Origin: Bacillota bacterium
Lineage (GTDB): Bacteria; Bacillota; Proteinivoracia; UBA4975
NCBI GenBank assembly: GCA_012727415.1
Contig: JAAYHI010000137.1
Location: forward strand, 1-26,041
Direction of reading: 5' to 3'
Length of the DNA: 26,041 nucleotides
This document shows, piece by piece, positions 16,829 through 23,794 of the stretch; position 1 is the first letter of the stretch; each line of letters begins with the position of its first letter. The notes beneath the pieces were generated by a model. It was not told the DNA's origin. It did no database searches and saw nothing but the letters and a program-made list of their open reading frames with translations. The position numbers and the translations under genes are program-made.

Positions 16829-17836
16829 ATGCGATACACAGAACTTGGCACAACAGGAATCAAAGCTTCAGTCATCAGTTTTGGCGGTATCCCCATTCAA
16901 AGGGTAAGCGTGGAAGAGGCCGCAGATATTCTGTCCGCATGCAAGGAGAGTGGCATTAATTTTATTGATACCGCTCGTCTTTACACAAACAGCGAAGAAA
17001 AGATCGGCGAGTATTTTAAAGGACATGGCCGTGAGGGCTGGTATGTAGCTTCGAAATCCCCGGCCAGGGACCGCGACGGCATGCTGCAGGATTTAGCCCG
17101 AAGCATAGAAAATATGGCCTGTGATTACATTGACTTGTACCAGCTGCACAACGTCTCTACTGTTCAGGACATGGAGCGGGTCCTCGGTCCGGGCGGTGCT
17201 TTGGAAGCTTTGGAAGAAGCGAAGAAGCAAGGGTTAGTCCGCCATATCGGCCTTACCGGCCACAAGCCGGAAATCCTTGACACCGGTGTCAGCTCGGGAC
17301 GCTTTGAATGCCTGCAGGTGCCCTTTAACGCCATGGAAAAACAAGCCCTGCCCCTGTTAAAAAAGGCAAAGCAGAAGGGCATGGGCACTATTGCCATGAA
17401 GCCCTTGGCAGGAGGAGCCCTAACCCTTGCCGCTGCCGCCCTGGATTACATTCTTAATTGCAGCTGGGTGGATGTGGCCATTCCCGGCATGCAGTCAGTG
17501 AGAGAAGTGCAGGAGAACTGCAGCGTTGTGGAGGGCAAGGTAACGGATAAGGAGCGTCGGCAACTGGAAAAGCTCATTGCCGGGCTGGGAACACATTTTT
17601 GCCGCCGCTGTGAATATTGCCAGCCCTGTCCCAACGGGCTGAATATTCCTTCCATGTTCTTGTTTGAAGGATACTATACCAGGTACAATCTCAAGGAGTG
17701 GGCCATGGAAAGATACAGCGCTTTGCCAGTAAAAGCTTCCGACTGCACTCAGTGCGGGGTATGCGAAAGCCGCTGCCCCTATGAGTTGCCCATTCGCAAG
17801 ATGCTAAAGGACACAGCTGCCATTATGGGAAAATAG
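16829..17836 (+). CDS. Aldo/keto reductase with C-terminal [4Fe-4S] ferredoxin-like region
   Basis: A 335-residue protein. ATG 16829 is preceded at 7 bases by CCGGAGG (16815-16821). Residues 1 to about 250 are an aldo/keto reductase TIM barrel with the tetrad D47, Y52, K76 and H107 (FIDTARLY, VASK, LYQLHNV). The C-terminus carries two cysteine clusters: C258-x2-C261-x2-C264-x2-C267-P and C306-x2-C309-x2-C312-x3-C316-P. This composite arrangement is a known Fe-S aldo/keto reductase subfamily, common in anaerobes, thought to couple carbonyl reduction to ferredoxin-type electron transfer. The physiological substrate is unknown. It is a single-gene unit, divergent from the TtcA-like gene and convergent with the DUF2161 gene. 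Confidence 0.93.
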   Translation: MRYTELGTTGIKASVISFGGIPIQRVSVEEAADILSACKESGINFIDTARLYTNSEEKIGEYFKGHGREGWYVASKSPARDRDGMLQDLARSIENMACDYIDLYQLHNVSTVQDMERVLGPGGALEALEEAKKQGLVRHIGLTGHKPEILDTGVSSGRFECLQVPFNAMEKQALPLLKKAKQKGMGTIAMKPLAGGALTLAAAALDYILNCSWVDVAIPGMQSVREVQENCSVVEGKVTDKERRQLEKLIAGLGTHFCRRCEYCQPCPNGLNIPSMFLFEGYYTRYNLKEWAMERYSALPVKASDCTQCGVCESRCPYELPIRKMLKDTAAIMGK

Positions 17837-17871
17837 CCCCACCGGCAAAAAGGCAATCCTTCAATATCCAT

Positions 17872-17897
17872 GCGGCCGGGCTTTTAAGCCTGGCCGC
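17872..17897. terminator. GC-rich hairpin between convergent genes, without a U-tract
   Basis: GCGGCCGGGC (17872-17881) pairs with GCCTGGCCGC (17888-17897), with one G-U pair, around TTTTAA. It lies 35 bases after the reductase stop and 10 after the DUF2161 stop. Neither side has a proper T-run, so it is a probable but atypical terminator or 3'-end stabiliser. Confidence 0.5.
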
Positions 17898-17906
17898 TGT
17901 CTGTAC

Positions 17907-18572
17907 TCAGGCCTGCCGGTTCAAAATATCGGCATAGTCCTGCAAAGCCTGATGTCCGAGGGAGCTGAGGCAGTATACCCCTCTTTCCACCCGCTGAAAC
18001 CAGCCATAGAAATTTTTTTGCAGAATTCTCGGGGCGGCTTCGATTCCAGTGGCGGCTGCAATGTCTTTGGGCCGCTGCTGGCCGGCGCCGATAAAACGGG
18101 CAATTCTCAGGGCCTGTTCCCGGTAAACAGTGACCAGGGGGCGGCGGCCGCTGCCGCCGGTATTGTAGTCCCCGGAGCGTCCCTGGAATTCTTTGATAAG
18201 CAGCTCTTTTTGCCGGGAGCTCTTGGCGGGCAGCTTTACAACGGGGTGGCAAAGGGGCTGAACTGCCCCCCCGGGGGATACTGCCAGCAGGCCCAGGCCA
18301 AGGGCCCGGCAGAGGCGGATTTTTTTCAGCCAGTGGGGGCTGTGCAGGTTTTTTGGCTGGAGGATGGCCAGGTAGACATTGTCGCAAATACGCTTGCGCT
18401 CGTTGCCCTGGATAACCAGGTCGAGATTGAAGGCGACCTTTAACTCCACTACCAGGAGTTCTCCATTTTTCACAGCTGCCAGATCGCAATCCCGGACTTC
18501 ACCGCGGACAGTAAAGCCTTGGTTTAATAAATATTCCTTTACTGGTGCGTACAAGTCTGTTTCCCGGGGCAT
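17907..18572 (-). CDS. DUF2161-family protein with PD-(D/E)xK nuclease-like fold
   Basis: A 221-residue protein. The N-terminal half has the layout of a PD-(D/E)xK phosphodiesterase: helix YAPVKEYLL, then GEVRDCDLAAVKNG with D28/D30, then VVELK with E43 and K45, and a later helix with Q55. The C-terminal part (DIAAATGIEAAPRILQKNFYGWFQR) looks like a winged-helix DNA-binding module. This matches DUF2161, predicted nucleases of unknown role. ATG 18572 is the only good start: AGGGGAG lies about 9 bases upstream, and the ATG shares a base with the stop of a short upstream ORF (TGATG), pointing to reinitiation. An in-frame extension upstream has no ATG, GTG or TTG near a ribosome site. The gene is divergent from the radical SAM gene and probably has its own promoter at 18692-18664. 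Confidence 0.8.
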   Translation of the reverse strand: MPRETDLYAPVKEYLLNQGFTVRGEVRDCDLAAVKNGELLVVELKVAFNLDLVIQGNERKRICDNVYLAILQPKNLHSPHWLKKIRLCRALGLGLLAVSPGGAVQPLCHPVVKLPAKSSRQKELLIKEFQGRSGDYNTGGSGRRPLVTVYREQALRIARFIGAGQQRPKDIAAATGIEAAPRILQKNFYGWFQRVERGVYCLSSLGHQALQDYADILNRQA

Positions 18573-18643
18573 CAGAAACTGCTCCCCTGGCGGTTTGTAA
18601 CCCGGTATTGCTGCTGGTATACTGTTGTTAAAAATGCAAACAT
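18572..18643 (-). CDS. Possible 23-residue leader ORF translationally coupled to the DUF2161 gene
   Basis: ATG 18643 (- strand) follows AAGGGGGAG with 5 bases spacing and opens a 23-codon frame (MFAFLTTVYQQQY...GSSF). It stops at TGA 18574-18572, whose A is the first base of the DUF2161 ATG. The strong ribosome site and the TGATG junction argue for translation; the tiny size and absence of a known family argue for caution. It could be an uncharacterised small protein or a device for setting DUF2161 expression. Confidence 0.4.
   Translation of the reverse strand: MFAFLTTVYQQQYRVTNRQGSSF
18595..18623 (+). promoter_or_regulatory. Candidate sigma-A promoter for the YtqA-like operon
   Basis: TTGTAA (18595-18600), a 17-base spacer and TATACT (18618-18623) preceded by TGG make an extended -10 promoter. 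Predicted transcription start is about 18630, some 65 bases before the radical SAM start. It lies inside the leader ORF of the opposite gene. Confidence 0.58.
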
Positions 18644-18663
18644 AGACACTCCCCCTTAGAAAG

Positions 18664-18692
18664 ACTATCCCACAAATATGCGGGAGGTGCAA
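18664..18692 (-). promoter_or_regulatory. Candidate promoter for the leader ORF/DUF2161 gene
   Basis: Read on the - strand: TTGCAC (18692-18687), 17 bases, then GATAGT (18669-18664) preceded by TGG. Both hexamers are imperfect, but the spacing and TGn fit. It overlaps the ribosome site of the opposite (+) gene. Confidence 0.35.
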
Positions 18693-18694
18693 GC

Positions 18695-19618
18695 ATGGAA
18701 CGCTGGTCCGGCAAGAGATACCACAGCTGGAGCTGGCATCTGCAGTCAGTCTTTGGCGAAAAGGTGGCGAAAATTTCACTGGATGCCGGCTTTACCTGCC
18801 CCCATCGCAGGGGAACTTCCGGAGGCTGCATCTACTGCAGTCCCAGGGGCAGCGGCGATTTTACCGGTGAGGCTGGAAAGACAATACCTGCTCAGTTTCA
18901 GGAGATGGCCGCAAAGGCCAGGGAAAAATGGCCGGAAGTGAGAAAGTTCATTGCTTATTTCCAGGCATACACCAATACACTGGCTCCGGTTTCCCAGCTG
19001 GAAAGCCTATACAATCAGGCCTTGGAGCAGGAGGGTGTGGTGGGCCTGTCCATTTCCACCCGGCCAGACTGCCTGCCCCGGCCGGTTCTGGATTTGCTGG
19101 CCCAATTCAATAAAAAGACCTGGCTGTGGGTGGAGCTGGGCCTGCAATCAAGCCACGACAGCACCCTAAGGCGAATTAACCGCAGCCATGATTACGCCAG
19201 CTTTGTTGAAGCAGTGGAAAATCTAAAGGAGCGGGGAATACGGACCTGCGCCCACATCATTCTGGGGCTTCCCGGGGAGACAGAGGAGATGATGCTGCAA
19301 ACAGCCAGAGCTTTGGCGGCGCAGAACCTGGAAGGAATCAAAATCCACCTCCTCAATGTAATCAAAAACACCCCCTTGGCGGAGATGTGGAAGCGTGGTC
19401 AGGTGCCCCTTCCCGATATGGCCACCTATGCACGCTGGGTTGCAGATATTCTGGAGCTGTTGCCCCCGGAAATGGTAATTCACAGGCTTACGGGGGATTC
19501 CCCCGCCCCCCTGCTGCTGGCCCCTGCCTGGAGTCTGCGCAAATGGGAAGTGCTCATGGCCATCGAAGGGGAGCTGAAAAGGCGCGAAACCTGGCAGGGG
19601 AAAAAGTACCTGCCCTGA
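18695..19618 (+). CDS. YtqA-like radical SAM protein (TIGR01212 family)
   Basis: A 307-residue protein with GGGAGG (18682-18687) 7 bases before ATG 18695. The N-terminal GKRYHSWSWHLQSVFGEKVAKI and LDAGFTCPHR are typical of the YtqA/TIGR01212 family. The radical SAM cysteines are C35, C45 and C48 in a Cx9Cxx-C arrangement, the widened spacing seen in this Elp3-related family. Later motifs include GLSISTRPDCL, WVELGLQSSHDSTLRRINRSH and AHIILGLPGE. The enzyme binds a [4Fe-4S] cluster and S-adenosylmethionine. Family members have been linked to tRNA modification, but the substrate here is not evident. It leads a five-gene same-strand run, with 31 bases to the next gene. Confidence 0.93.
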   Translation: MERWSGKRYHSWSWHLQSVFGEKVAKISLDAGFTCPHRRGTSGGCIYCSPRGSGDFTGEAGKTIPAQFQEMAAKAREKWPEVRKFIAYFQAYTNTLAPVSQLESLYNQALEQEGVVGLSISTRPDCLPRPVLDLLAQFNKKTWLWVELGLQSSHDSTLRRINRSHDYASFVEAVENLKERGIRTCAHIILGLPGETEEMMLQTARALAAQNLEGIKIHLLNVIKNTPLAEMWKRGQVPLPDMATYARWVADILELLPPEMVIHRLTGDSPAPLLLAPAWSLRKWEVLMAIEGELKRRETWQGKKYLP

Positions 19619-19635
19619 GCATAATACATATGGCG

Positions 19636-19641
19636 AAGGAG
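19636..19641 (+). promoter_or_regulatory. Ribosome binding site that selects a TTG start
   Basis: AAGGAG followed by TGATC is nearly the full anti-16S complement. The in-frame GTG at 19641 overlaps it and cannot be used, so the TTG at 19650, 8 bases downstream, is the start of the dehydrogenase. Confidence 0.75.
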
Positions 19642-19649
19642 TGATCTCT

Positions 19650-20594
19650 TTGAAGATACTCATCAACAGCAAGATTAGCCAGGAACATGTGGAGAAGATT
19701 ATATCCGGTTTTCCCGCAGTAGAAGTAGTACAAACAGAAAATCCCCAGGAGGCGGAAAAATTTGTCCGGGATGCCGATGTGCTTATCACCTGGTGGAGCA
19801 ATTTTCAGGTTGCTTTCCTGGACAGCCCCAGGTTGCGCTGGGTCCATGCCCTTAGCGCCGGGGTTGACGGATTTTTGCTGCCCTCGATTCTTGAGGGCAA
19901 GGTGTTGCTTACTAATTCCAGGGGAATCCACGGTATCCCCATTTCGGAACATGTCTTTGCCCTCATGCTGGCCTTCAGCCGGGGACTCAACCATTTCGCA
20001 CGGCATCAAGCGCAAAAAAAGTGGCAGCGGGTAACCTTAACTGAACTCAGGGGGAAGACCCTAGGAATTGTCGGCATGGGCAGCATTGGCAGCGAAATAG
20101 CCCGCCTGGGGGCAGCCTTTGGCATGAGGGTGATGGCTGTCAAACGCTCCCCCGGCCCCGCCCCGGAGGGCGTTAACAGGGTGGTGGGCACAGAGGGCAT
20201 GGAAATGGTGCTCAAAGAAAGCGACTACCTGGTGCTGGCGGTTCCTTTGACCCCTGAGACCAGGGGCATGATCGGGGCAGCGCAGCTGGAGCAGATGAAG
20301 CCCACTGCCGTTCTCATCAATATAGCCCGGGGGGAGGTCGTCCAGGAGGAGCAGTTGGTGGCGGCCCTGCAGCAAGGAGTTATTGCCGGCGCTGGCCTGG
20401 ATGTTTTTGAGACCGAGCCCCTGCCCGCAGATTCACCCCTTTGGCAACTGGAAAACTGCATCATCACCCCCCATTGCGCCGCTCTGTCTCCTCAATACAT
20501 GACCAGGGCCATCGATTTGTTCTGCCGCAATTTGGATGCATTCCTGCAGGGAGAGCCAATGCCTACATTAGTGGACCCTGGCCGCGGGTACTGA
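19650..20594 (+). CDS. D-isomer-specific 2-hydroxyacid dehydrogenase (NAD(P)-dependent)
   Basis: A 314-residue protein using a TTG start fixed by the strong AAGGAG at 19636-19641. The nucleotide-binding loop is G142-x-G144-x2-G147 in GIVGMGSIGSEIA, and the catalytic residues of the family are R227 (NIARGE), E256 (FETEPLP) and H275 (ITPHCA). HGIPISEHVFALMLAFSR is the usual substrate-side helix. The reaction is reversible reduction of a 2-keto acid to a D-2-hydroxy acid; glyoxylate/hydroxypyruvate or phosphoglycerate-like substrates are typical, but the sequence does not decide. It has no ACT domain, so it is unlikely to be a regulated biosynthetic SerA. Ribokinase follows after 8 bases, so the two are surely co-transcribed. 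Confidence 0.93.
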   Translation: MKILINSKISQEHVEKIISGFPAVEVVQTENPQEAEKFVRDADVLITWWSNFQVAFLDSPRLRWVHALSAGVDGFLLPSILEGKVLLTNSRGIHGIPISEHVFALMLAFSRGLNHFARHQAQKKWQRVTLTELRGKTLGIVGMGSIGSEIARLGAAFGMRVMAVKRSPGPAPEGVNRVVGTEGMEMVLKESDYLVLAVPLTPETRGMIGAAQLEQMKPTAVLINIARGEVVQEEQLVAALQQGVIAGAGLDVFETEPLPADSPLWQLENCIITPHCAALSPQYMTRAIDLFCRNLDAFLQGEPMPTLVDPGRGY

Positions 20595-20602
20595 GGTATG
20601 CC

Positions 20603-21523
20603 ATGAAAAAGGGAATTGTCGTTGCCGGGAGCATCAATATCGATATGGTTTTCAGCCTCCCCCGCCTGCCGCTGCTGGGAGAGACTGTCAGCGGCGGCCG
20701 CTTCGCTGCGCATCCGGGAGGGAAGGGGGCCAATCAGGCTGTGGCTGCAGCCAGGCTTGGCGCACCCACTGTTTTCCTGGGTTGTGTCGGGGAGGACAGT
20801 TGGGGGGATTTCCTCCTGGCGGGCTTGCAGCAGGCAGGAGTTGACTGCTCGTATGTGACCAAAGTCCCTGGCCCCAGCGGCTGTGCTGGCATCTACGTTG
20901 CTGCCGGGGGAGAAAATATGATTGCAGTAGCTACCGGGGCAAATAGCCACACTACTCCGGAAAAAGTGATAAGGGCCCGGGAGGTTTTTTCCACAGCCAG
21001 GGTGCTCATGACCCAGCTGGAGATCCCCGTGGAGACTGTGGCTGCAGCCTTGGAACTGGCGAAAAGTGCGGGTTTAATTAGCATTCTCGACCCGGCTCCG
21101 GTCAAGGCATTGACTCCTGAAATGTTGTCCCTTGTAGATTATATTACTCCCAACGCTCTGGAAGCTTCAGAACTTACCGGCATTGATGTCCATTGTTGGA
21201 ACACCGCTGACCAGGCAGCCCGCAAGTTGCGGAGCATGGGGCCAGAGACGGTTATCATTACCATGGGCAAGCAAGGAGCATTCTTCAGCGGTCCCCAGGG
21301 GCATGTGCGCATCCTCGCCCCCAGGGTGGTGGCAGTGGATTCCACTGCTGCCGGCGACGCTTTTAACGCCGCCCTGGCTGTGGCATTGGCCCAGGGCACT
21401 GAGCCTGATATCGCCGCAGACATAGCGGCTGCGGCGGGTGCTCTGGCCGTATCCAGGGCTGGTGCGCAGCCTTCTTTGCCCACCCTTGAAGAACTGGCCC
21501 AGGTGGTGAAACTGCCATGGTAA
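20603..21523 (+). CDS. rbsK: Ribokinase (PfkB family)
   Basis: A 306-residue sugar kinase that converts ribose to ribose-5-phosphate with ATP. ATG 20603 follows GAGGT after 5 bases; the same frame is open far upstream inside the dehydrogenase but without a ribosome site. PfkB signatures are present: GSINIDMV at 9-16, the substrate loop GGKGANQAVAAARLG starting at 39, and DSTAAGDAFNAAL with the catalytic base D252. The SINxD start and DxTAAGD variant are what ribokinases such as E. coli RbsK have, which favours ribokinase over fructokinase or adenosine kinase. The stop overlaps the start of the nucleoside hydrolase gene by 7 bases, so ribose made by that enzyme can be phosphorylated by a co-expressed kinase. 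Confidence 0.93.
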   Translation: MKKGIVVAGSINIDMVFSLPRLPLLGETVSGGRFAAHPGGKGANQAVAAARLGAPTVFLGCVGEDSWGDFLLAGLQQAGVDCSYVTKVPGPSGCAGIYVAAGGENMIAVATGANSHTTPEKVIRAREVFSTARVLMTQLEIPVETVAAALELAKSAGLISILDPAPVKALTPEMLSLVDYITPNALEASELTGIDVHCWNTADQAARKLRSMGPETVIITMGKQGAFFSGPQGHVRILAPRVVAVDSTAAGDAFNAALAVALAQGTEPDIAADIAAAAGALAVSRAGAQPSLPTLEELAQVVKLPW

Positions 21524-22422
21524 AAAAAATTATACTTGATACCGACCCCGGCATTGATGACGCCCTTGCCCTCATTGCCGCTGTCCGTTGCAAGGATGTC
21601 GATGTCCTGGGTGTAAGCGTGGTGGCTGGCAACCTGCCCCTGGACACAGTAACAAAAAACACCAGCGCAATCCTGGCGGCTTTGAACAGCCCTGCACGGG
21701 TCTATCCCGGGGCCAGCGGTCCCCTTTACGGCAAGTTGCAGGATGCTTCCGACATCCACGGCCCTGGCGGACTGGGGGGGTGGAGGCCCCCACCGGATGC
21801 AAGCCGCATTGACAGTTGCCACGGCGCCGAATTTATTGCCAGGACTGCTGCCGCTTTTCCCGGCGAGGTAACCCTTGTGACTTTGGGACCATTGACGAAT
21901 CTGGCCCTGGCTGCAGAACATTTTCCCGGTGATGTAGAGAAATTAGCGGCGGTAGTTGCTATGGGTGGGGCCCTTGGGGTCCCGGGGAACGTAACGGCGG
22001 TGGCAGAATTTAATTTTTGGGCAGACGCCGATGCTGCGGCGGTGGTCCTTGACTCCGGTTTTAGTCTGTTCCTGGTGGGCCTCAATGTTACCCGGAACAT
22101 GGTGCTGGCACAGGAAGACATGCTGGCTTTAACCCGGGGGGATGCTGTTGCCCAAGGGGCTGCCCGCATGATTGAATTTATTGTCGCCAATGAGGGAGAG
22201 TATCCTTTCCACGATCCCCTGGCCTTAACTGCAGCCCTGAAGCCAGAGTTTTTTACTTGGGATACAATGCAGGTAAATGTTGAAACCCGGGGAACCCTGT
22301 GCCGTGGCCAAATCATCCCCTGCAAAGACGGAGAACGGGGGGCAGCCATCAAAATAGCCACTGGGGCGGATTACCGCCGCTGCAGGGATTTTCTCCTTGA
22401 CCTGTGGCTGGGGGGAGTATGA
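21517..22422 (+). CDS. Inosine/uridine-type ribonucleoside hydrolase
   Basis: A 301-residue calcium-dependent nucleoside hydrolase that splits the N-glycosidic bond of ribonucleosides to base plus ribose. The hallmark DTDPGIDD is at residues 8-15, the conserved EFNFWADADAA is in the middle, and H232-D233 occur in FHDPLAL; these supply the Ca2+ and ribose ligands. Length is typical (about 310). ATG 21517 overlaps the rbsK stop in ATGGTAA, showing translational coupling. Base preference (purine, pyrimidine or both) cannot be read with confidence. No nucleoside transporter is seen in the window, so uptake must be encoded elsewhere or the substrate is internal. Confidence 0.95.
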   Translation: MVKKIILDTDPGIDDALALIAAVRCKDVDVLGVSVVAGNLPLDTVTKNTSAILAALNSPARVYPGASGPLYGKLQDASDIHGPGGLGGWRPPPDASRIDSCHGAEFIARTAAAFPGEVTLVTLGPLTNLALAAEHFPGDVEKLAAVVAMGGALGVPGNVTAVAEFNFWADADAAAVVLDSGFSLFLVGLNVTRNMVLAQEDMLALTRGDAVAQGAARMIEFIVANEGEYPFHDPLALTAALKPEFFTWDTMQVNVETRGTLCRGQIIPCKDGERGAAIKIATGADYRRCRDFLLDLWLGGV

Positions 22423-22443
22423 TTGCCCCTTTGCAGGCATATA

Positions 22444-22470
22444 CTGTACATGGCTTAGGTCCATGTACAG
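22444..22470. repeat. Perfect 10-bp inverted repeat before the lipoprotein gene (possible operator or mRNA hairpin)
   Basis: CTGTACATGG (22444-22453), a 7-base spacer CTTAGGT, then CCATGTACAG (22461-22470). The right arm shares AG with the lipoprotein's AGGAG ribosome site, and the left arm overlaps a TATACT (22440-22445). No U-tract follows, so it is not a terminator. A repressor binding site or a translation-controlling hairpin are both possible. Confidence 0.75.
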
Positions 22471-22480
22471 GAGTGATGAG

Positions 22481-23674
22481 TTGAAAAAGTTCCTGCTTGC
22501 CCTGATATTAGTGCTGGTTTTCTCCGGTTGCGGCAGTCCCGAGGTCTGGCGCTGCTACGGGGGGGATGGCAGCCGCAGTCTCTGCGCCCGCAGGCCAGGT
22601 CCTGACCGCCCCCGGCTGGCTTGGGTTGCCGACCTGGAGGGAGCCAATCCCGGTGCCCCGGCGGTAGACAGCCACCATATATATGTTCCTCACTCCGGGG
22701 GCAGTGTGACAAAACTCAGCCTCAGCGGAGAAGTGGAGTGGCGGTTTGACAGTTGGGTCAGTCAGGGAGGGGACCTACCTCCCCATTTGTCGCTGCTGCC
22801 GGAGGGCAGAGTCCTGGTCAGCTGCCAGGGGGCTCAGGAAGAGACGTTTTTGCTGAACCGGGATGGCGCAATTATTATGGGGCCGTCCTGGCTGCCCTGG
22901 ACTGCAGCGACGAGCCCTGGGACCAACAGCCAGGGGTATTTAGTGGTCTGCCATCAGTATATTCACGATGGTGCTGTGGCCTTATGCATTTACGGTACCA
23001 AGGGGGGAGAGGTCCTGTGGCGCTGGGATTTTGCCGAAGAGGAGCATTCTTTTTTTGGCAGCAACCCTGTCGTCCTGGAAGATGGCAGAGCCTATGTATT
23101 TATTGAAACCACCAAAGACTACAATCTGCTTCTGGCCCTGGACGCCGCCGGCGGCTGCCTCTGGCAGCAGGAATTCCCCGCCGCGGAGACCAGGGGGGTA
23201 GGCAAGGCTATAGGGGCCAGCGAAAAGGGCATTATAGTCTTTGGCACTCCAAGGGTTGAGGACATCAGCCGGGTGTACAGCCCCGGCAGCGTCTATGCCG
23301 TAGGTGCTGACGGCGAAATTTTGTGGGAAGCCCAGGCTGGCGGACGGGTGGAACAGTTATTTATAGCTCCTGGTTTGGTTGTGGCCAATGTATTGCGCTC
23401 AAAGCTTCTGGCCCTGGATTTTGAAGGCAGGGAGTTGTGGCAGTATTCCCTGGCCGGATGGGAGAGCAATGGCGTTATGGACAGCCGCGGGCGGATTTAC
23501 CTGGCAGGAGTTTGCGAAGGTACTGTCTGTCTGCGGGCAGTGAGTTCCAAGGGAAGGGATCTCTGGCAATTGGACACTAAGCAGCCGGCTCAGGCTGTCT
23601 CTTGTCTTGCCCTGGCCAACGGCAGCATCTACCTGGCCACCGATAATGGAAAGCTCCTGGCTGTCACAGATTAG
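22481..23674 (+). CDS. Lipoprotein with PQQ-like beta-propeller repeats
   Basis: A 397-residue protein starting at TTG 22481, placed by AGGAG (22469-22473) 7 bases upstream. An in-frame ATG at 22463 lies inside the inverted repeat before that site. The N-terminus MKKFLLALILVLVFSGC is a lipoprotein signal peptide with lipobox VFSGC (Cys17), so the mature protein should be lipid-anchored on the outer face of the membrane. The rest contains repeated blades of the type LxALDxxGxxLW (LLALDAAGGCLW, VYAVGADGEILW, LLALDFEGRELW, LSLSGEVEWRF), the signature of PQQ/BamB-like eight-bladed propellers. Bacillota members do not necessarily bind PQQ and are usually scaffolds or binding proteins. It ends the five-gene run; a link to nucleoside salvage is unproven. 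Confidence 0.88.
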   Translation: MKKFLLALILVLVFSGCGSPEVWRCYGGDGSRSLCARRPGPDRPRLAWVADLEGANPGAPAVDSHHIYVPHSGGSVTKLSLSGEVEWRFDSWVSQGGDLPPHLSLLPEGRVLVSCQGAQEETFLLNRDGAIIMGPSWLPWTAATSPGTNSQGYLVVCHQYIHDGAVALCIYGTKGGEVLWRWDFAEEEHSFFGSNPVVLEDGRAYVFIETTKDYNLLLALDAAGGCLWQQEFPAAETRGVGKAIGASEKGIIVFGTPRVEDISRVYSPGSVYAVGADGEILWEAQAGGRVEQLFIAPGLVVANVLRSKLLALDFEGRELWQYSLAGWESNGVMDSRGRIYLAGVCEGTVCLRAVSSKGRDLWQLDTKQPAQAVSCLALANGSIYLATDNGKLLAVTD

Positions 23675-23686
23675 ATTAGGGTATTA

Positions 23687-23712
23687 ATGCCGGCGCAGCC
23701 GGCATTTTTTTA
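23687..23712 (+). terminator. Intrinsic terminator of the ytqA-to-lipoprotein operon
   Basis: ATGCCGGC (23687-23694) pairs with GCCGGCAT (23698-23705) around a GCA loop and is followed by a run of seven T (23705-23711). It starts 13 bases after the lipoprotein stop. Confidence 0.92.
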
Positions 23713-23733
23713 GTACGGGCACAGTAACCGGGG

Positions 23734-23762
23734 TAGACTGGAATTCTCCATTGTGACATAAT
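23734..23762 (+). promoter_or_regulatory. Candidate sigma-A promoter of the tryptophanase/ridA unit
   Basis: TAGACT (23734-23739), a 17-base spacer and CATAAT (23757-23762) with TGA directly before it give an extended -10 promoter. The start would be near 23769, leaving a leader of only about 25 bases, too short for a TnaC-type regulatory peptide. Confidence 0.5.
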
Positions 23763-23794
23763 ATACTCGAAAATACTCAGGGAGGTATAACGTA

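Noticed and set aside
17884..18489. 201-codon - strand frame overlapping the DUF2161 gene
   Set aside because: Its translation is rich in Pro, Arg and Gly with no motif, and it shadows the DUF2161 frame, which has family motifs and a ribosome site.
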